Notes under the pieces: model-generated
What the model was told of the DNA's origin: nothing
Databases searched by the model: none
What the model saw: the letters and a program-made list of their open reading frames with translations, nothing else
Part shown: positions 9,330 to 21,548 of the stretch, in pieces
Numbering within the stretch: position 1 is the first letter of the stretch
Layout: each line of letters starts with the position of its first letter
Position numbers and translations under genes: made by a program
Assembly (NCBI GenBank): GCA_033239125.1
Contig: BSWB01000004.1
Span: 119,979,235-120,043,234 of the forward strand
Direction: 5' to 3'
DNA from: Fagopyrum homotropicum
Taxonomy: Eukaryota; Streptophyta; Magnoliopsida; Caryophyllales; Polygonaceae
DNA: 64,000 bases

Positions 9330-11931
9330 CATTGTTCCTTTACGCAAATTAGAATTTATATAAAGGATGCATGGTATTAAATGGATGATATCTCGTCGCG
9401 AGCAAGAGATGATTTAAACATTTTCTAGACTCACCCGAATAAGCCACGAGGGCTATGTCGAATAACGGAGAACCCGAGTTAGGGCAACGCTGCAAGCTTA
9501 GAGATTTTAATACTATTGCTTGGTAAAGTAACGACTTGAAGTCGATTGTCATCAGTTTGGGACGAGAAAAGAAAGTACCTATGTAAGGCGGCATTTCATA
9601 CCGGTATGGTCACTACAAGTTGTAGTGAAGCCATTTGGGCATGAGTACACACGAGGATTTTAGAGGTTATGTAGATACGGATTCATCGGTTTCTGAATCG
9701 AGTTGTAGTGGGTCGCACAATTTGTGGCTTTACAGGCGGTTCCACCATGGACCACAACCTAATGTTAGTAACGACAGATAGCGATGTGGGAGAGATGTAT
9801 GAATGATTATTATGTTCTCTTTTTGACGACGCCTTGTTGTCCTCTCAGAGTTGAGAGGAAAAATCTTGACACGGGACGACAATAATACAAGTTATGCGGG
9901 ACAAGATTTATGAGCCAAGTCATCTAAGTGGGAGTTAGGACATCTAAAGTGACTTCATAGGACACGTAGTGACAACGAGAGAGATCAAGTTGATCCGAAG
10001 AAGACAAGGTGATATTTTCAGTGCTACCTCCAATGAATGTTGGGAGGTAGGGAGCTTATAGATTGGTGGGATATAACTGCCCAGTTGCGGAATAGTTTTA
10101 ACGCCCTCCCTTTTCGAGGAGGTATACTAGAATCGTATGGTCTGAGCCGTGTTCGTGGAGCTTTGGAAAGCTGAAGAGGTGATTGGTCTCTACTCTAAAT
10201 TTTTTTTGTGCACAGACAAGAGCCTTGTAGATTTGGCGACAAATAGGGATGTATCCAAGAGGAGCTTGGGATGCGGGTGAAGTAAAAAGATAGGTTTCGC
10301 GTGTATGTGTTAGAAAATTCTAGGCGTATGAGAGGAATGCCCCATGAAGGGTCGTGAGCTAGCAGCTTAATACATGTGCTTATGACGATGTCAATATTTT
10401 TATGGAGCGACATGTCAGTCTTGAATGGGAGATAAGGGTTTAATATATATATTCACTCACCAAGATTTGAATACCGGATAGAAGTGATGGATAGATTTGA
10501 TTAAGGAATTCGATCAGATGGTTTTGATTCATCCGGGAAAGGTGAATGTGGTCACCGACACCCTTAGCCTGTGGATGCCTCTTGAGGAGGCGATAGCTCG
10601 ACTGACGATCCAACTTCAAATGCAAAGAGATTTAGTAAGGATGGAGATGGATATCCGGTTCCTGGATAAGGACAGACCCTTGTCCGATTTGGGAGAGGCT
10701 ACCTTATGTGTTATACAGAAAGTGAGATGAACCGGGACATCATATGCTGTAGTGATGATGTGGGCTTAAGCTCGACACGACTATGTACGAAGTCAATGTG
10801 CGACCTGTCATCAAGTCTATGTGTTATCGCTATATATGATGGGATGAGGATTTCATCAACTGCTAGTTATGCTGTGAAAGAGGGAGGATATCTACATAAA
10901 TGTTATTACCAGTTTTAGACCGGTAAGAGTTGTGACGCAATTGGGATTGTCGTAGATCAACTAACAAGACTGCGCATTTTAAAACAAATTTTTGGGAAAT
11001 GTGGCCAGTGAGTCGGCTAGTGCAGGAATTCACTAAGTTGATAGTGAAATTTCATGGGGATATCGAGTACCGTCGTCTTGGATTGCATGTGTGCCAGATT
11101 GGGGACAAGCGTGATCAGAACACTTCCCTTTCTTTAAGTTTTCGTATTATTATAGTTGTCATGCGTCGTTTGGGATGGCCTTTGTGAGACTTTATATGAG
11201 CGGATGTGTCATACACCGTTGTGTAGGGATTTACCGAGTAGTAATGGTAGGATGCCCTAGAGCAGATATATGATGGCATCGCTCGAGTAACGATAATCCT
11301 AGACCGGATGCTAGCCCTGCCGAGTGGCTAGAAGGCGTGTACAGATAAGAGACGCATGCTTCGAGAGTTCAGATATGGAGTAGGTCTATATGAGAGTTTC
11401 ATCAACGTGAAGCGTCAGACGTTTTGGCATTAAAAAGGGAGTTGAGTTCCGTTACATCGGATCTTTTTGAGATCTTTGCGCAAGTTGGAAAAGTTGGTTA
11501 TAGGTTGGCGTTGCCACCAAGAAGTAGAATGTGTTCATCGGCATTTCATGTGTATCAACCAAGGGAGTACGTACACGACTCGAGATACATTATTAGTCAT
11601 GACAATCTAGTGGCATAGACGAGGAGCCGATGAGGATTTTTGGAAGACAAAGGATAGTATTTTTGGTGGAGTTACGCTGAGGTAGTAGCATCGATATGAT
11701 CGATGAGTTAGACTTATGTGCATGTGTGATGTTATGTGTAGTTTGTGCCTATGCGGGATTATGTGTTTAATCTGTCTGATTTTTATGTGTTAGCTTGAGT
11801 GGATCGTGTGTGTAGATAGAAGGTTTATACCTTCATGTTCTGAGTGCATGCCTCCGTTGAGACCGAGAGGATTGGCGTTGTTTAAGTTTCGGGACGAAAC
11901 TTATTTTGAGGGGGATCTGATATAACGCCCG
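9330..11931 (+). pseudogene. pol: Decayed Tekay/Del-like chromovirus pol
   Basis: Reading across frames, the order RT, RNase H, integrase can be followed. About 9500-9640 gives remnants of the SKIDLRSGYHQL and MPFG blocks. About 9660-9715 resembles the RVFHRFLNRVVV block before the YxDD box. About 10240-10390 resembles DASKKGLG, then ASRQLRxHERNYP and ELAA. 10441-10560 reads FTHQDLN, WIDLIKEFD and HPGKVNVVTDTLS. 10935-11180 covers the integrase core (VVDQLT, FHG). 11190-11235 resembles LYGRKCRSP. 11400-11620 covers the integrase tail (FEIFAQVGKVGYRLALPP, FHV). Many stops and frameshifts; an old copy. A purine tract (TTTTGAGGGGGAT) at about 11910-11928 precedes its 3' LTR. Confidence 0.75.
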
Positions 11932-12518
11932 GAATTTTGGTTCCGTTTACGAGAAGCGTTAGAAGCCTTGAGCAAGGGCTACCTCCCTTGCGGCTTAGAA
12001 GGCCCGCGACCGCAGCTGTCCGCGACCGCGGCTGTCCGTGACCGCGGCTTGGACGTCCCGCGGGGGCGGTGACATGTAAGAGCGGGAGTTAGGTGCCTTT
12101 TCCGTCCGACCTTTCATATCGTAACTCCTTTATGCCGACACATTATTAGGGGTGATTCTTGGGCTTCTTGACCTTTGGTCTCCTCCCATTTCTGCAACCT
12201 TATCTCCCTCCTTCATTCCTTTTCACGTTACTTACTCTACTCTCCTCCCTTCTCCCTCATCTCCTTCACCTTCATCCTCCACCTTAGTGTTTCTCTCCTC
12301 TTGATGTTGTCACACAAAGGTTGGATTGTTGAGACGTGATCCAGAGTAAGTTCTTTTCTTCTCCTTCTTCTCTTCTTCTTCCTTTTTCCTTCTTGCACCT
12401 TTGAAGAGTGAGATCCATGGATTCACTCAAGAGAGTCTTCTCTTGCTCCTTCTTATGTCCTTGCATGCTTAGACCATGGAGGAAGGCTATGATCTTGTGG
12501 TGGGAGCTAAGAGACATT
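11931..12518 (+). repeat. Start of 3' LTR of the Tekay-like element, interrupted by element 2
   Basis: After the purine tract the sequence starts TGATATAACGCCCGGAATTT, a typical opening of chromoviral LTRs. It contains three near-repeats of CCGCGACCGCGGCTGT-like words at about 12001-12050 and a pyrimidine-rich block (12180-12390). Element 2 begins at 12519. The remainder is probably within 18741-21438, but the joined length (about 3.3 kb) is long, so part of that may be another insertion. Confidence 0.5.
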
Positions 12519-12844
12519 TGATAACACGATTTATGACGTTAGTTTAGGCGTCCATTTAGATAGTTTTTCCCGTTATTCATGCATAGTTTGGCAATAGTTC
12601 ATGACGTTTACGTTTAATTCATGCATACTGTCGAGATAGACGTCTACACGAACTATTCTCGGGTTTGTAGGTATTTTGGGGAACTTTTGGAGCTTAATCG
12701 ATACATTCGAGGATCATTCCTCGTGATGACACACTTCCGGACTCATTAAGAAGCAAGCTAGGAGCTAAGGAGAACACATAGGACCTTGTTGGTGCATGCC
12801 TTACACCAACTCATGGCTTAACGATCAAAAGATAGTTGTCTGAG

Positions 12845-12900
12845 CAAAACCACGGTCCAGACCCAGATTCCACGCCCGTAATTTTTGCTGTGGTTTTCTC
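12845..12900 (+). promoter_or_regulatory. Type-B motif group in U3 of element 2
   Basis: Half-sites CCACGGTCC, TTCCACGCCCGTAAT and TGTGGTTTT in close succession. No clear TATA box was found just downstream in this LTR. Confidence 0.45.
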
Positions 12901-13433
12901 TGGACAACTGTCCCACGATCTTCATAACCGACTCTTGCCCTTGATGGAGGAAATAAGTGGTCCTGCAGGCTGATGCTAGAGGATCTTCTCACACACTCTT
13001 TCACAACACATCATTCCATTGGAGGCTATTCTTGGAGAGGAAGAAAACACTCTCATTTTGGGGAAGAAGAAGAACAACATCAACTTAGAGTTTTTAGAGT
13101 TTTTGAGTGATTTTTGAGTGACCTTTGTTGAGACATTTTGCAAGGATTGTGAGGAGCAATTTGTACCTTCTTTTGAAGGATTGTAAGTCCTTCTTAAACT
13201 TATATTTAGCTAAGTTTCTTGTTTCTACTTGTTTTATTTCTCTTTCATTTCATTTTCTTGCTATGGAAGCCATGAATGTTTGCTTGTTGAGTTTGAATGT
13301 TAAAATGCAGGTTATTGGCTAAATAGATGTGATTCTAGGGTAATGGAATGATGGTTATGGCTTGGACTATGATAGAATAGACTTGAATGTACCCTTGGAT
13401 GATTTGCTTGCTCGAACCTAACTCCCGATAGAA

Positions 13434-13496
13434 TTCACGGTCAGTTCTTCAAGAACCACGGCCGTGGTTTAGTATGAACAACCCGTGATTTTCTCT
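13434..13496 (+). promoter_or_regulatory. Type-B palindrome unit in U5 of element 2
   Basis: Half-site TTCACGGTCAGTTCTTC, perfect palindrome AACCACG-GC-CGTGGTT (13454-13469), GAACA, half-site CCCGTGATTTTC. It has the same order as the U5 units of elements 1, 3, E and the 48515 LTR. Confidence 0.65.
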
Positions 13497-14309
13497 GTTA
13501 TGCCTGTATTGACAAATCTGAATGTTAGGATGTTTGATTATTGAAATCCTAGTGTTTGTTAAGCATATTCTAGCCTAGGGTGACCTAATGCTAGCAAACT
13601 AAGTGAGGGAAGAGACCTACCCGGTAATTCTTGACCTTAGATACCCAAGATGATGAACCCTAGGTAGTAGTGAGCTTCACAAGCCGCTATTGGACTGAGT
13701 GTGCTAGGATTGTTGCTTAGGACTTGCCTTCCCGAGACTTATCCGGTTCGTGTAGAATTCCCAACCCTAGGCTCCTAGAGACTTACCCGGTGATAGGGCC
13801 TTAGGTACGGGATTAGTGGACCATGAGACCTACCCGGTGATTGATCCCATTTGAGAAACACTCTTTCCCAACATACCATAGCTAGTCCAAGGATTGATTA
13901 GATGCTTGAGTCCAATGCCATAACCGGAAGTCCTAACCCCTAGAATCCACTTTTCTCTTTTTGATCACATATCTTGTGTTTGTGTTGCTTATTTGTGTTG
14001 TTAGCTTGATTTGTTAGTTTGTTTTATAATCTTGCATCATTCGTGATCTTTGTTTGATCACCACAAAAACCAAACCCAAATATATCATGATTTTCATTTC
14101 TTTATTCCTTTCCCTTTTCTTAGACTAGATTTGCACTATCCATGATCACTTGCTTGATTTGATTTCACCTTAGTCTTTGTGTTCGACCTCGGAATACTAT
14201 CCTTGCTACAAAACGACCCATACACTATGGGTTCGCTAGGAGTTAGGAAATTATATCGAGTTATAAATTTAAGACTTTTGTGCTATACGTTTCTAGCGTA
14301 ACAAGTTTT

Positions 14310-14327
14310 TGGCGCCGTTGCCGGGGA
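14310..14327 (+). other. Primer-binding site, tRNA-Asp type
   Basis: TGGCGCCGTTGCCGGGGA is complementary to the 3' end of plant tRNA-Asp, the usual primer of Athila/Tat elements. It lies seven bases after the LTR end. Confidence 0.9.
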
Positions 14328-14445
14328 CTAGGTCTAGATTGAATCATTGTTTGTGATTGTTTATAATGTAGGTCCTTCTTGTTGCTTTTGATCTTGTTTG
14401 GTTTGTGTCTTTGAATTTTCAGGACATCTCTCATTCTTTAGGTGC

Positions 14446-16191
14446 ATGCGAAGATCTCGTGGCAAGGATTTAGCTCCATTCGATCCCGAACCGGAGAAAA
14501 CCCTTAAAGCTAGATCTAAGAGCATTAAGAAGAAGAAGGAGATGGCCGCAAGAGATCTTCAAGATGAGTTGGATGATGCCTTAGAGCAAATTAGGCTAAG
14601 AGATGAACTCTTGGAGAATGAGAGGAGACTTGCCAATGAGAGGCAAGAAGCAACTAGGAGGGAAATTGAGGAGATTAGGAAAGCTCTTGTGCAAAGGGAG
14701 CTTAATCGTCAACAACCTCCACCACCACCACCGCAGCCGGCGGTCAATGTTCGGTTCGAGCCGATCGTGATTGAGGAGCCACAAACGTTAGGGCAACGTA
14801 TGGATCCAACCCAAAGAGTGCACGTCCGGGTGTCAACTTAGGAGATCCCGCAACCCATGATTATGAGCTCCGCTCTCAAGTGCTACAAATGATCCGACAC
14901 AATCAATTTGGAGGGATGAAAGGAGAGTCTCCTCATCAACACTTGATGAATTATGAGATCTTGATGGAGACTCTAAGGCCGCCTAGATTGGAGAACAACA
15001 ACCATAAGCTTAGGGCTTTTTCCTTCTCACTTAAGGATAAAGCCTTGGCTTGGTACCAATCCATTCCACTAGGACATGTGAGTACTTGGGAGGAGATGAC
15101 AACCGAGTTCTTGACAAAGTTCTTCCTACCTTCCAAGACAACCGAGCTAAGAGGGAAGATCAATGCCTTCGTGATGAAGGATAGAGAGAGCCTATTCAAA
15201 TCTTGGGAGAGGTTCAAGGACCTATTCCTAGATTGTCCACACCATGGGATACCGAAGATAGAGCTATTGGAGATATATTTCAAGGGGCTTAATGAGGGTA
15301 GTCAATTCAAGCTCCAATCACTTTCCGGTGGAACATTCATGGAGAAGAATGTGGACGAAGCTTGGGAGTTTGTAGAGAAGCAAGCCTTGGTGATAGAGAA
15401 GTACTCACATAGGAAGAGTGATGGGAGGAAACCGGGAGCATATGAAGTGAGTGAAGTCACCATGAGCAACTTCAAACTCGATGCAATCAACAATGAGCTT
15501 AAGTCTTTAAGGGAGTTTTGTGCCACAACCTTGAAGAATCAAGCAAGTCCTCAGTGCAAGTGCAAGCCAACTTGGCTTCCAAAGAGGAGGACATTAATTA
15601 CATGGGAAGGGATAACTTCAACAATTATCAAGGCCCTAGGAACTTCAACAACAACAGCCGGCAATACAACAATTACCGGCCTAATCACAACCATCCCGGG
15701 TTCTCCTATTCTAACCCGGATGGTGCCTTGAACCCTCCCGCTTCCACAAGCGTAGCACCACCACCTAAAGCTTCACAAGAGCCTCCACCCGGTTTTGCTC
15801 AACCTCCAAAGGATAGAACCGAAATGATGTTTGAACAATTACTTGGAAGGTTGAGTGGACTTGAGAGCACGATGACATCCATTTCTAAGGCTCAAAAGGT
15901 GCTAGAAGCACAAGTGTTTCAAAAGGCGGGTGAAGTTCAAAGGGATCCGGGAAAGCTTCCCAAAAGGACCGAGGACAACCCAAGAGGCCAAGTGTTGGCC
16001 ATTACAACAAGGAGTGGGCTGAGCATGAAAGATCCCTTACCTAAGGGGAATGACAAGGGGAAGCAAGTAGTAGTGGAGGAAGAACCATTGCAAGAAGAAG
16101 GAGGCAAGAGCAAGGATGATGAGCCAACATATGGGCACCTCCTCCATACAAGCCACCATTACCATTCCCACAATCACGAGCAAGAGCTCGT
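14446..16191 (+). pseudogene. gag: Athila gag, decayed (element 2)
   Basis: Begins MRRSRGKDL at 14446, shortly after a TTTTCAG that could be a splice acceptor, as in the gag starts of elements 3 and E. A basic and coiled-coil N-terminal part (to about 14700) is followed by a proline run. A one-base frameshift near 14815 separates this from the capsid-like region (QVLQMIRHNQFGG, LKDKALAWYQ, TEFLTKFFLPSKT, FKDLFLDCPHHG), about 14830-15450. Another shift near 15530 leads to an Asn-rich and Pro-rich C-terminal part ending in the LTKTEDNP-type block. No CCHC zinc knuckle is visible, as usual in Athila. A third shift occurs near 16110. Confidence 0.8.
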
Positions 16192-18013
16192 TTGGACAAA
16201 CATTTCGGTAAATTCCTTGAACTCATGTATAAATTGCATATTAACATTCCGTTCATGGATGCTATTCTAGGTATGCCGGCCTATGGAAAGTTTGTGAATG
16301 ATATACTCTCCAACAAGAGGAAGTTGGAGGAGTATGGAGAAGTGAGGATGACAAAGAGATCTTCGGAGTTGATTCAAACCATGAGGGAGGAGATGCCTCC
16401 TAAGCTGCGAGGTCCGGGATCTTTTTGTGTGCCAATTTAGGTTGGAGAAGTGCAATATGAAGCCCTATGTGATCTTGGAGCTAGTGTAAGCATTATCCCG
16501 CTTGCACTTTACAACAAGGTTGGGCTAGTTGAGCCAAAGCCGGTCAAGATGACCCTTTATATGACGGACCATTCAATCACTCACCCCGTAGGAATTCTAG
16601 AGGATATACCGGTTCAGCTTGGGAAGTTTTATGTGCCAATCGACTTTGTTGTTTTGGACATCCCGGCAAACTACCCGGTTCCTATCATTTTGGGAAGGCC
16701 ATTCTTAGCCACGTCCAGATGCTTAGTGGATTGCAAAAATGGAATCCTCTCCTTCAACATAAGAGAAGAGAATATTAAGTTCAAGCTATCCACAATGATG
16801 AAGAGGCCAACCCTTGGTGAAGATGTCTTCAACATTGTCGAGGAAGAGGAGTCTAGAGAAGTTGTGAACTCGATCTTGATCAAGGACCCCTTGGAGAAGG
16901 TTCTTAGCTTGATTTTGATGGAGGAAGGAGTTGAAGATGATTGCAATGAAGAAATCAAGGCTTTGGATGCATTGGAAAAGGAGACAAGTGCTGAATTTGA
17001 AGTGCACGAAGTTATGCTGAACCACTGTAGGAACCACGGCCAGGGAGGGAGAACCACGGCCGTAATTTTACCCGTGGAACTCTCTGGAATGCCCAAGTGT
17101 GCCATCTCTTCCAATTCCACGCCCGTGGTTGTGCCAGAGGTCGTGGTTTTGCCCGTGGTTTCTCCAAAAAGTGCCTTAGTTGTTGATCAAGCTTCAAGGA
17201 GTCTTGGAGAGTCTTCCATGGCTTTGGAATCATCTCAACCTACATTGTATGGATCGTCTCCAACCGATAAAGGTCCTCCTAAACTTGATCTTAAGCCCTT
17301 CCTTTCTCATTTAAAGTATGCTTTTCTTGGTGCAAATTCTACTTATCCCGTGATTGTGAATGCATCTTTGAATGATGATGAGCTTGATAGATTGTTGCAT
17401 GAGTTGAGATTGCATAGGAGAGCTATTGGTTATACCATTGATGACTTAGTTGGCATTAAACCTTCCTTGTGCATGCATAAAATTTTGATGGAAGATAACC
17501 ATAAACCTTCAATTGAACCTCAAAGGAGATTGAACCCTATAATGTAAGAGGTAGTCAAGAAAGAGATCCTTAAATTGCTAGATGCGGGAATCATTTTCCC
17601 GATTTCAGATAGTAAGTGGGTTAGTCCCGTACATGTTGTTCCTAAAAAAGGTGGTATGACCGTAGTAACTAATGAGAACAATGAACTTATCCCAACTAGG
17701 ACGGTTACGGGGTGGAGAATGTGTATTGACTATAGGAAACTAAATGTGGCCTCTAGGAAAGATCACTCCCCTCTTCCCTTCATTGACCAAATGCTAGAGA
17801 GATTAGCTCAAAATTCACACTTTTGTTACTTAGATGGATATATTGGGTTTTTCCAAATCCCTATTCACCCGGATGACAAAGAGAAAACAACATTTACATG
17901 TCCTTGGGGAACATTTTCATATAGGAGAATGCCATTTGGGTTGTTTAATGTACCCGCCACCTTTCAAAGGTGTATGGTGGCCATTTTTTCTGAATATATT
18001 GAAAACATCACTT
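16192..18013 (+). pseudogene. pol: Athila protease, linker and start of RT, decayed (element 2)
   Basis: Starts in the block DKHFGKF before protease. Protease has the Athila-type active-site phrase ALCDLGASVSIIP (about 16465-16500) and LGRPFLAT. In-frame stops occur at 16438-16440 and 17545-17547. The linker (16990-17170) is partly made of palindrome motif words, read as NHGQG and TAVI. RT begins with LLDAGIIFPISDSKWVSPV (17575) and runs through RMCIDYRKLN, SHFCYLDGY and MPFGLFNVPATFQRC to about 18010, where the element is truncated before the catalytic DD box. Confidence 0.85.
17027..17165 (+). promoter_or_regulatory. Type-B motif cluster inside coding linker (element 2)
   Basis: AACCACGGCC, AACCACGGCCGTAATTTT, CCCGTGG, CCACGCCCGTGGTT, GGTCGTGGTTTT and CCCGTGGTTT follow one another within about 140 bases of the protease-RT linker, a place also used in elements 3 and E. 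The motif is therefore translated in these copies. Confidence 0.6.
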
Positions 18014-18736
18014 GGCCTCTTGTCATTCTCCCTTGGTGAGGGATCTTAGATACCAAAGATGATGAACTCTAGGTAGTAGTGAGCCTCACAAGCCACTATT
18101 GGACTGAGTGTACTAGGAATGTTGCTTAGGACTTGCCTTCCCGAGACTTACCCGGTAAGGAGAGGTTTGACCGCTAGATAACAATCCGGTTTGTGTAGAA
18201 TTCCCAACCTTAGGTTCCTAGAGACTTACCCGGTAATAGGACCTTAGGTGCGGGATTAGTGGACCATGAGACCTACCCGGTGATTGATCCTATTGGAGAA
18301 ACACCCTTTCCCAACATACCGCAGCTTGTCCAAGGTTGATTAGAAGCTTGAGTCCAATGCCATAACAGGAAGTCCCTATCTCTAGAATCCGCTTTTCTTA
18401 CTTTGATTTCACATCTTGCTTGTTCTTGTTTCTAGTTTGAGTTGTTACTTTCGATTTATAATCTTCCATGATTTGTGATCTTTGCTAGATCACCACAAAA
18501 ACCCAACAAAAAATATCATGATTTTCATTTCTTTATTTCTTTCTCTTTTCTTAGACTAGATTTGCACTATCCATGATCACTTGTTTGATTTGATTTCACC
18601 TTAGTCTTCATGTCCGACCTCTGAGTACTATCCTTGCTACAAAACGACCTATACACTGTGGGTTCGCTAGGAGTTAGGAGAATATATCGAGTTATAAATT
18701 GTAAGACTTTTGTGCTACACATCTCTAGCGCAAACA
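18014..18736 (+). repeat. Truncated 3' LTR of element 2
   Basis: From about 18040 the sequence follows the last 660 bases of the 5' LTR (from about 13636), including three GAGACYTACCCGGT words and the CACTGTGGGTTCGCTAGG ending. It ends TCTCTAGCGCAAACA at 18736. A stretch of about 33 bases after CCCGGTAAGG at 18160 is absent from the 5' LTR. The RT-LTR junction at 18010-18045 holds a short filler with the word GTGAGGGA. Confidence 0.8.
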
Positions 18737-18740
18737 TATG

Positions 18741-19728
18741 ACATTATAAGCCTGTTGAGACGTGTGATATGATGATGACTTGTACAGGTCAAGAGTATGT
18801 AAAATGTATAAGACACTGAGCTAAACCATTAGCCAGGTCGCTAGCTATTGCAGTGAATGCTGGAGCTCGGCCAAGCCCGGATCACTTGCGTTTGTATGAG
18901 GATGACACCGAGTTTGATGGACTTCAGGCTCGGGTCGCACACCTAATTGAAATGGTAAATGTTTGCATTAACATTAATGGGAAAATGTTGCATGTGGTTA
19001 GGGGTTAAGACCATAGCCCGACACGAGAAATCCTGGCCCTTAGACTTGATCAGTTTGGCTACGACCTAAGTGCAAATGTCTGAATTAACCTGATCTGTGC
19101 AATGGTGAGCTCACACCAAATCCAGAACCGTATAAGCAATGATTCCGGATTTGGTCTGAGATCGCAAATTGTAAATTTTATACTGCATTCCCGTGCATCG
19201 TTCATAAAAGCATTATATCATCTCATGAGCACGGTATATGGTATGTGAATATATTTGTTGTGTTGTGATATGTTGATATAATCTCTCGTGGATAGATTAT
19301 GATCGGTAGCTAACAGTTTTAAACCGATCCTTTTTAAGTAATCCGATCATAGGAAAGCTTTAGGGATGTCAGCTGTAGGATGTGGACAGCCGGGGTAGTG
19401 TTAACCCAATGGTTGGTTGAACTACTTTTAAAAACTAATCGCTTGCAAGCGAGTCTTTTGTAATTTGTGTGCAACTGTGTACACGTGTTGATTTCAGGCT
19501 GAAGTTTTAAAACAACTGTTCAAGTGTTAGGTTTTGAAGTGTCGTTTTGGGATATAATACTAACTACATGCAGGGTTGTTATGTAAATATTTTCTAAATA
19601 ACAGGTTGGATGTTTTCATGTTTTTTTGTACTTCTTGTTGCAAGGTCATATTTTTGAAGTTGTTGTCAGGCTAACTGATGGGACCCACTATGTGGTCTTT
19701 ATCCTAGTGACTTCTCGGGTCGTTACAA
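18741..19728 (+). repeat. LTR-like remnant, chromovirus type
   Basis: Noncoding. It ends GGGTCGTTACA at 19728, a chromovirus-type LTR end, and contains the phrase GCTAACAGTTTTAAACCGATCC, a counterpart of GCTAACGGTTTATCC at 21111 and GCTAACGGTTTCATACC at 57136. Its first about 120 bases are an inverted relative of 21449-21575. It may be U5 of a separate decayed LTR or part of the LTR starting at 11931. Confidence 0.4.
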
Positions 19729-21438
19729 TTTCTTCCTCCTTCGTTCTCGTGCACATGAGTATGTCGGTTTGGATTGCTGGTTAATGACCTCAACCCTCTT
19801 CTCTGCGTTACCCTCTCTGTATATGTGCTGATTAGAGCACCCTTTTATGTTGTTAAACTTTCCACAAAAACCTTGGAGGTGAGCTTGTACAGCTGAAGCG
19901 TTTTCTTAGTTTTCGGAAGTGATGAACAATCAACTTCAGGTCCAGATTTGGGTAAGTTAGACTCCTCCTTTGTTGCAGAAATATTCTAAGTGTTGAGAAA
20001 AAACTACTTGTGATGCAGTTTTGTGAAATAGATTTGGATGGGTTATTGACCTCTGTTGGACTTTAATTTTGGATATGTTGTTTATGGATATCCCTAGTAG
20101 CATGTGGTAAAGTTTGAGAGCGATCCGTTGGTTTAATCCGGATTCGTGATGTTCCGAAGTTTGGTATAAGTGTAGTTTAGTTTTAGAACAGTTGTGCTAG
20201 GTTTTTAATGTGTGTTCTTGGAGTTGGTTTGGGATAGTAATTATTTATGGATTCTATCTTATGTAGTCATGGGTGAGCATGTGAGTAGGTGTCTTGGTAT
20301 GTTTTGGGATTTAGTAGTAGTATGTTAGTTGAGCCTTAGTAGTAGATAGTAGTTTGAAAGATAGTAATCTTTCAAGCTTTGTAGATCCTCCCTCTAGAGA
20401 GTTAGATATCTGGGTTGGGTTTCTGGTAGAAGTTCTTGAGTCCTCAGGAAAACTTCAGCGTTTTCAGAGCCTAAGGGTAAAACCGTCTTTTCTTATAAAA
20501 GAGTTGGTCTAGTACTCTTTCTTGATTTTTCCATTTGTTGACCTAGAAGTTGCGACTTCTAGAGTTCGGATAGTATATTGTACGGGTTCTATGTTATGAT
20601 AAGGTAGTTGAGATTATACTCAATGGGATCGAGTGCTTTGGTTGACGGAACTTGACCGGTTCAGGTAAGTCCTTTGGGCTTACTTAGTTACCGTCTCATA
20701 TTGGCTGAATGACATGAGTGGTGTTTGCATTACGTATTTGATATTGTTTCGTGGATTTGGTAGTATATATTTATCTACCGACTTATTTATTGGCCCACGG
20801 TAACGGGCGGTGATTACTTGTCCAATTCTTCTGAGGGAGTCTAGGAGGTGCTTCGTGACTGGCCCAGATTTGGATATAGGGGGATGGTACCGGTCCACTC
20901 CACATGGTATACGGGCTGGTGCGCTGATCCAATCCAGCTAAATAATATCCGAAGGCGAGAGTCTGCGGACTTCTCGTATCACACTTATAATTGAATAATG
21001 TGAATGACCTTAATGAAGATAATAATCGGATTTCTGTGATATCATGCTATGTGTTTACATGTTGCTTTGACGTGTGTTTGTGCTCATGTATTCTTCTGAT
21101 GTTAGATTGTAGCTAACGGTTTATCCGTATTGTTAGTTCTTCGCAGTTTTAGGTAGTTGCAGAGAAATGTAGAGCGGATGGTCAGCCGGGTCCACGTACT
21201 CATTTGGATGGGGACGGGGGCGTCTTCAGTTTCTTCATATGCGTTGTATATATATCGTTATCTTGTAACACTGATACATATCATTCATGTAAAAATGATT
21301 TAATATTTTCAAATGATTTAAATACGTTTGTGCCTTGTTGTAAGATCCTAGTAAATTTGTTGTCATACTAAGGTCGGAACACCCATTGTGAGGTCCTAAC
21401 TAGTAGCTCCCCAAGTTTTGAGAATTTGGGGTGTTACA
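19729..21438 (+). repeat. Tekay-like LTR remnant ending in GGGGTGTTACA
   Basis: The last 110 bases (21334-21438) match the end of the solo LTR at 57352-57465: CCTTGTTGTAAGATCC, GTGAG(G/A)TCCTA and ATTTGGGGTGTTACA. The middle has the ACGGGCGGT phrase (20803) also found at 56868. It is read as the 3' part of the LTR of the old Tekay-like element. Confidence 0.55.
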
Positions 21439-21548
21439 ACGTACCGGCCCAACCTCATTGTTGCTACTAGCGACTTGGCTAATGGTTAAGATTATCGTCA
21501 TTTATCCATTTTACATGCTCTTGACCTTTACATGTCGCTATCATATCA

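Larger units (their letters stand above)
12519..14302 (+). repeat. 5' LTR of element 2 (1,784 bp)
   Basis: Starts TGATAACACG and ends TCTAGCGTAACA, eight bases before the PBS. It contains palindromic motifs at 12845-12900 and 13434-13496, and four copies of the word GAGACYTAYCCGGT (13612, 13734, 13778, 13825) in the U5 half. The end of U5 has the shared phrase ATACACTATGGGTTCGCTAG. The start and internal phrasing match the solo LTR at 45419-47175. Confidence 0.85.
12519..18736 (+). mobile_element. Element 2: truncated Athila retrotransposon
   Basis: Complete 5' LTR, tRNA-Asp PBS, decayed gag, protease, linker and the first part of RT, then a deletion that runs from RT straight into the last 0.7 kb of the 3' LTR. 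The left flank is ACATT (12514-12518). ACATT also occurs at 18741-18745, but four bases (TATG) separate it from the canonical LTR end, so the TSD is only probable. It carries the CCACGG...CCGTGG version of the palindrome, although its LTR resembles the 45419-47175 LTR, which carries another version. Confidence 0.85.

Noticed and set aside
14310..14327. tRNA-Asp gene fragment
   Set aside because: Only 18 bases match, immediately after an LTR. This is the primer-binding site.
12514..18745. TSD ACATT for element 2
   Set aside because: The right copy is separated from the canonical LTR end by TATG. Mentioned as probable but not accepted as proof.
9208..19728. LTR pair ends TGTAATGACCC (9208) and GGGTCGTTACA (19728) as one element
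   Set aside because: The interval contains a chromoviral pol with its own purine tract and LTR start at 11931. Complementary ends alone are weak evidence.
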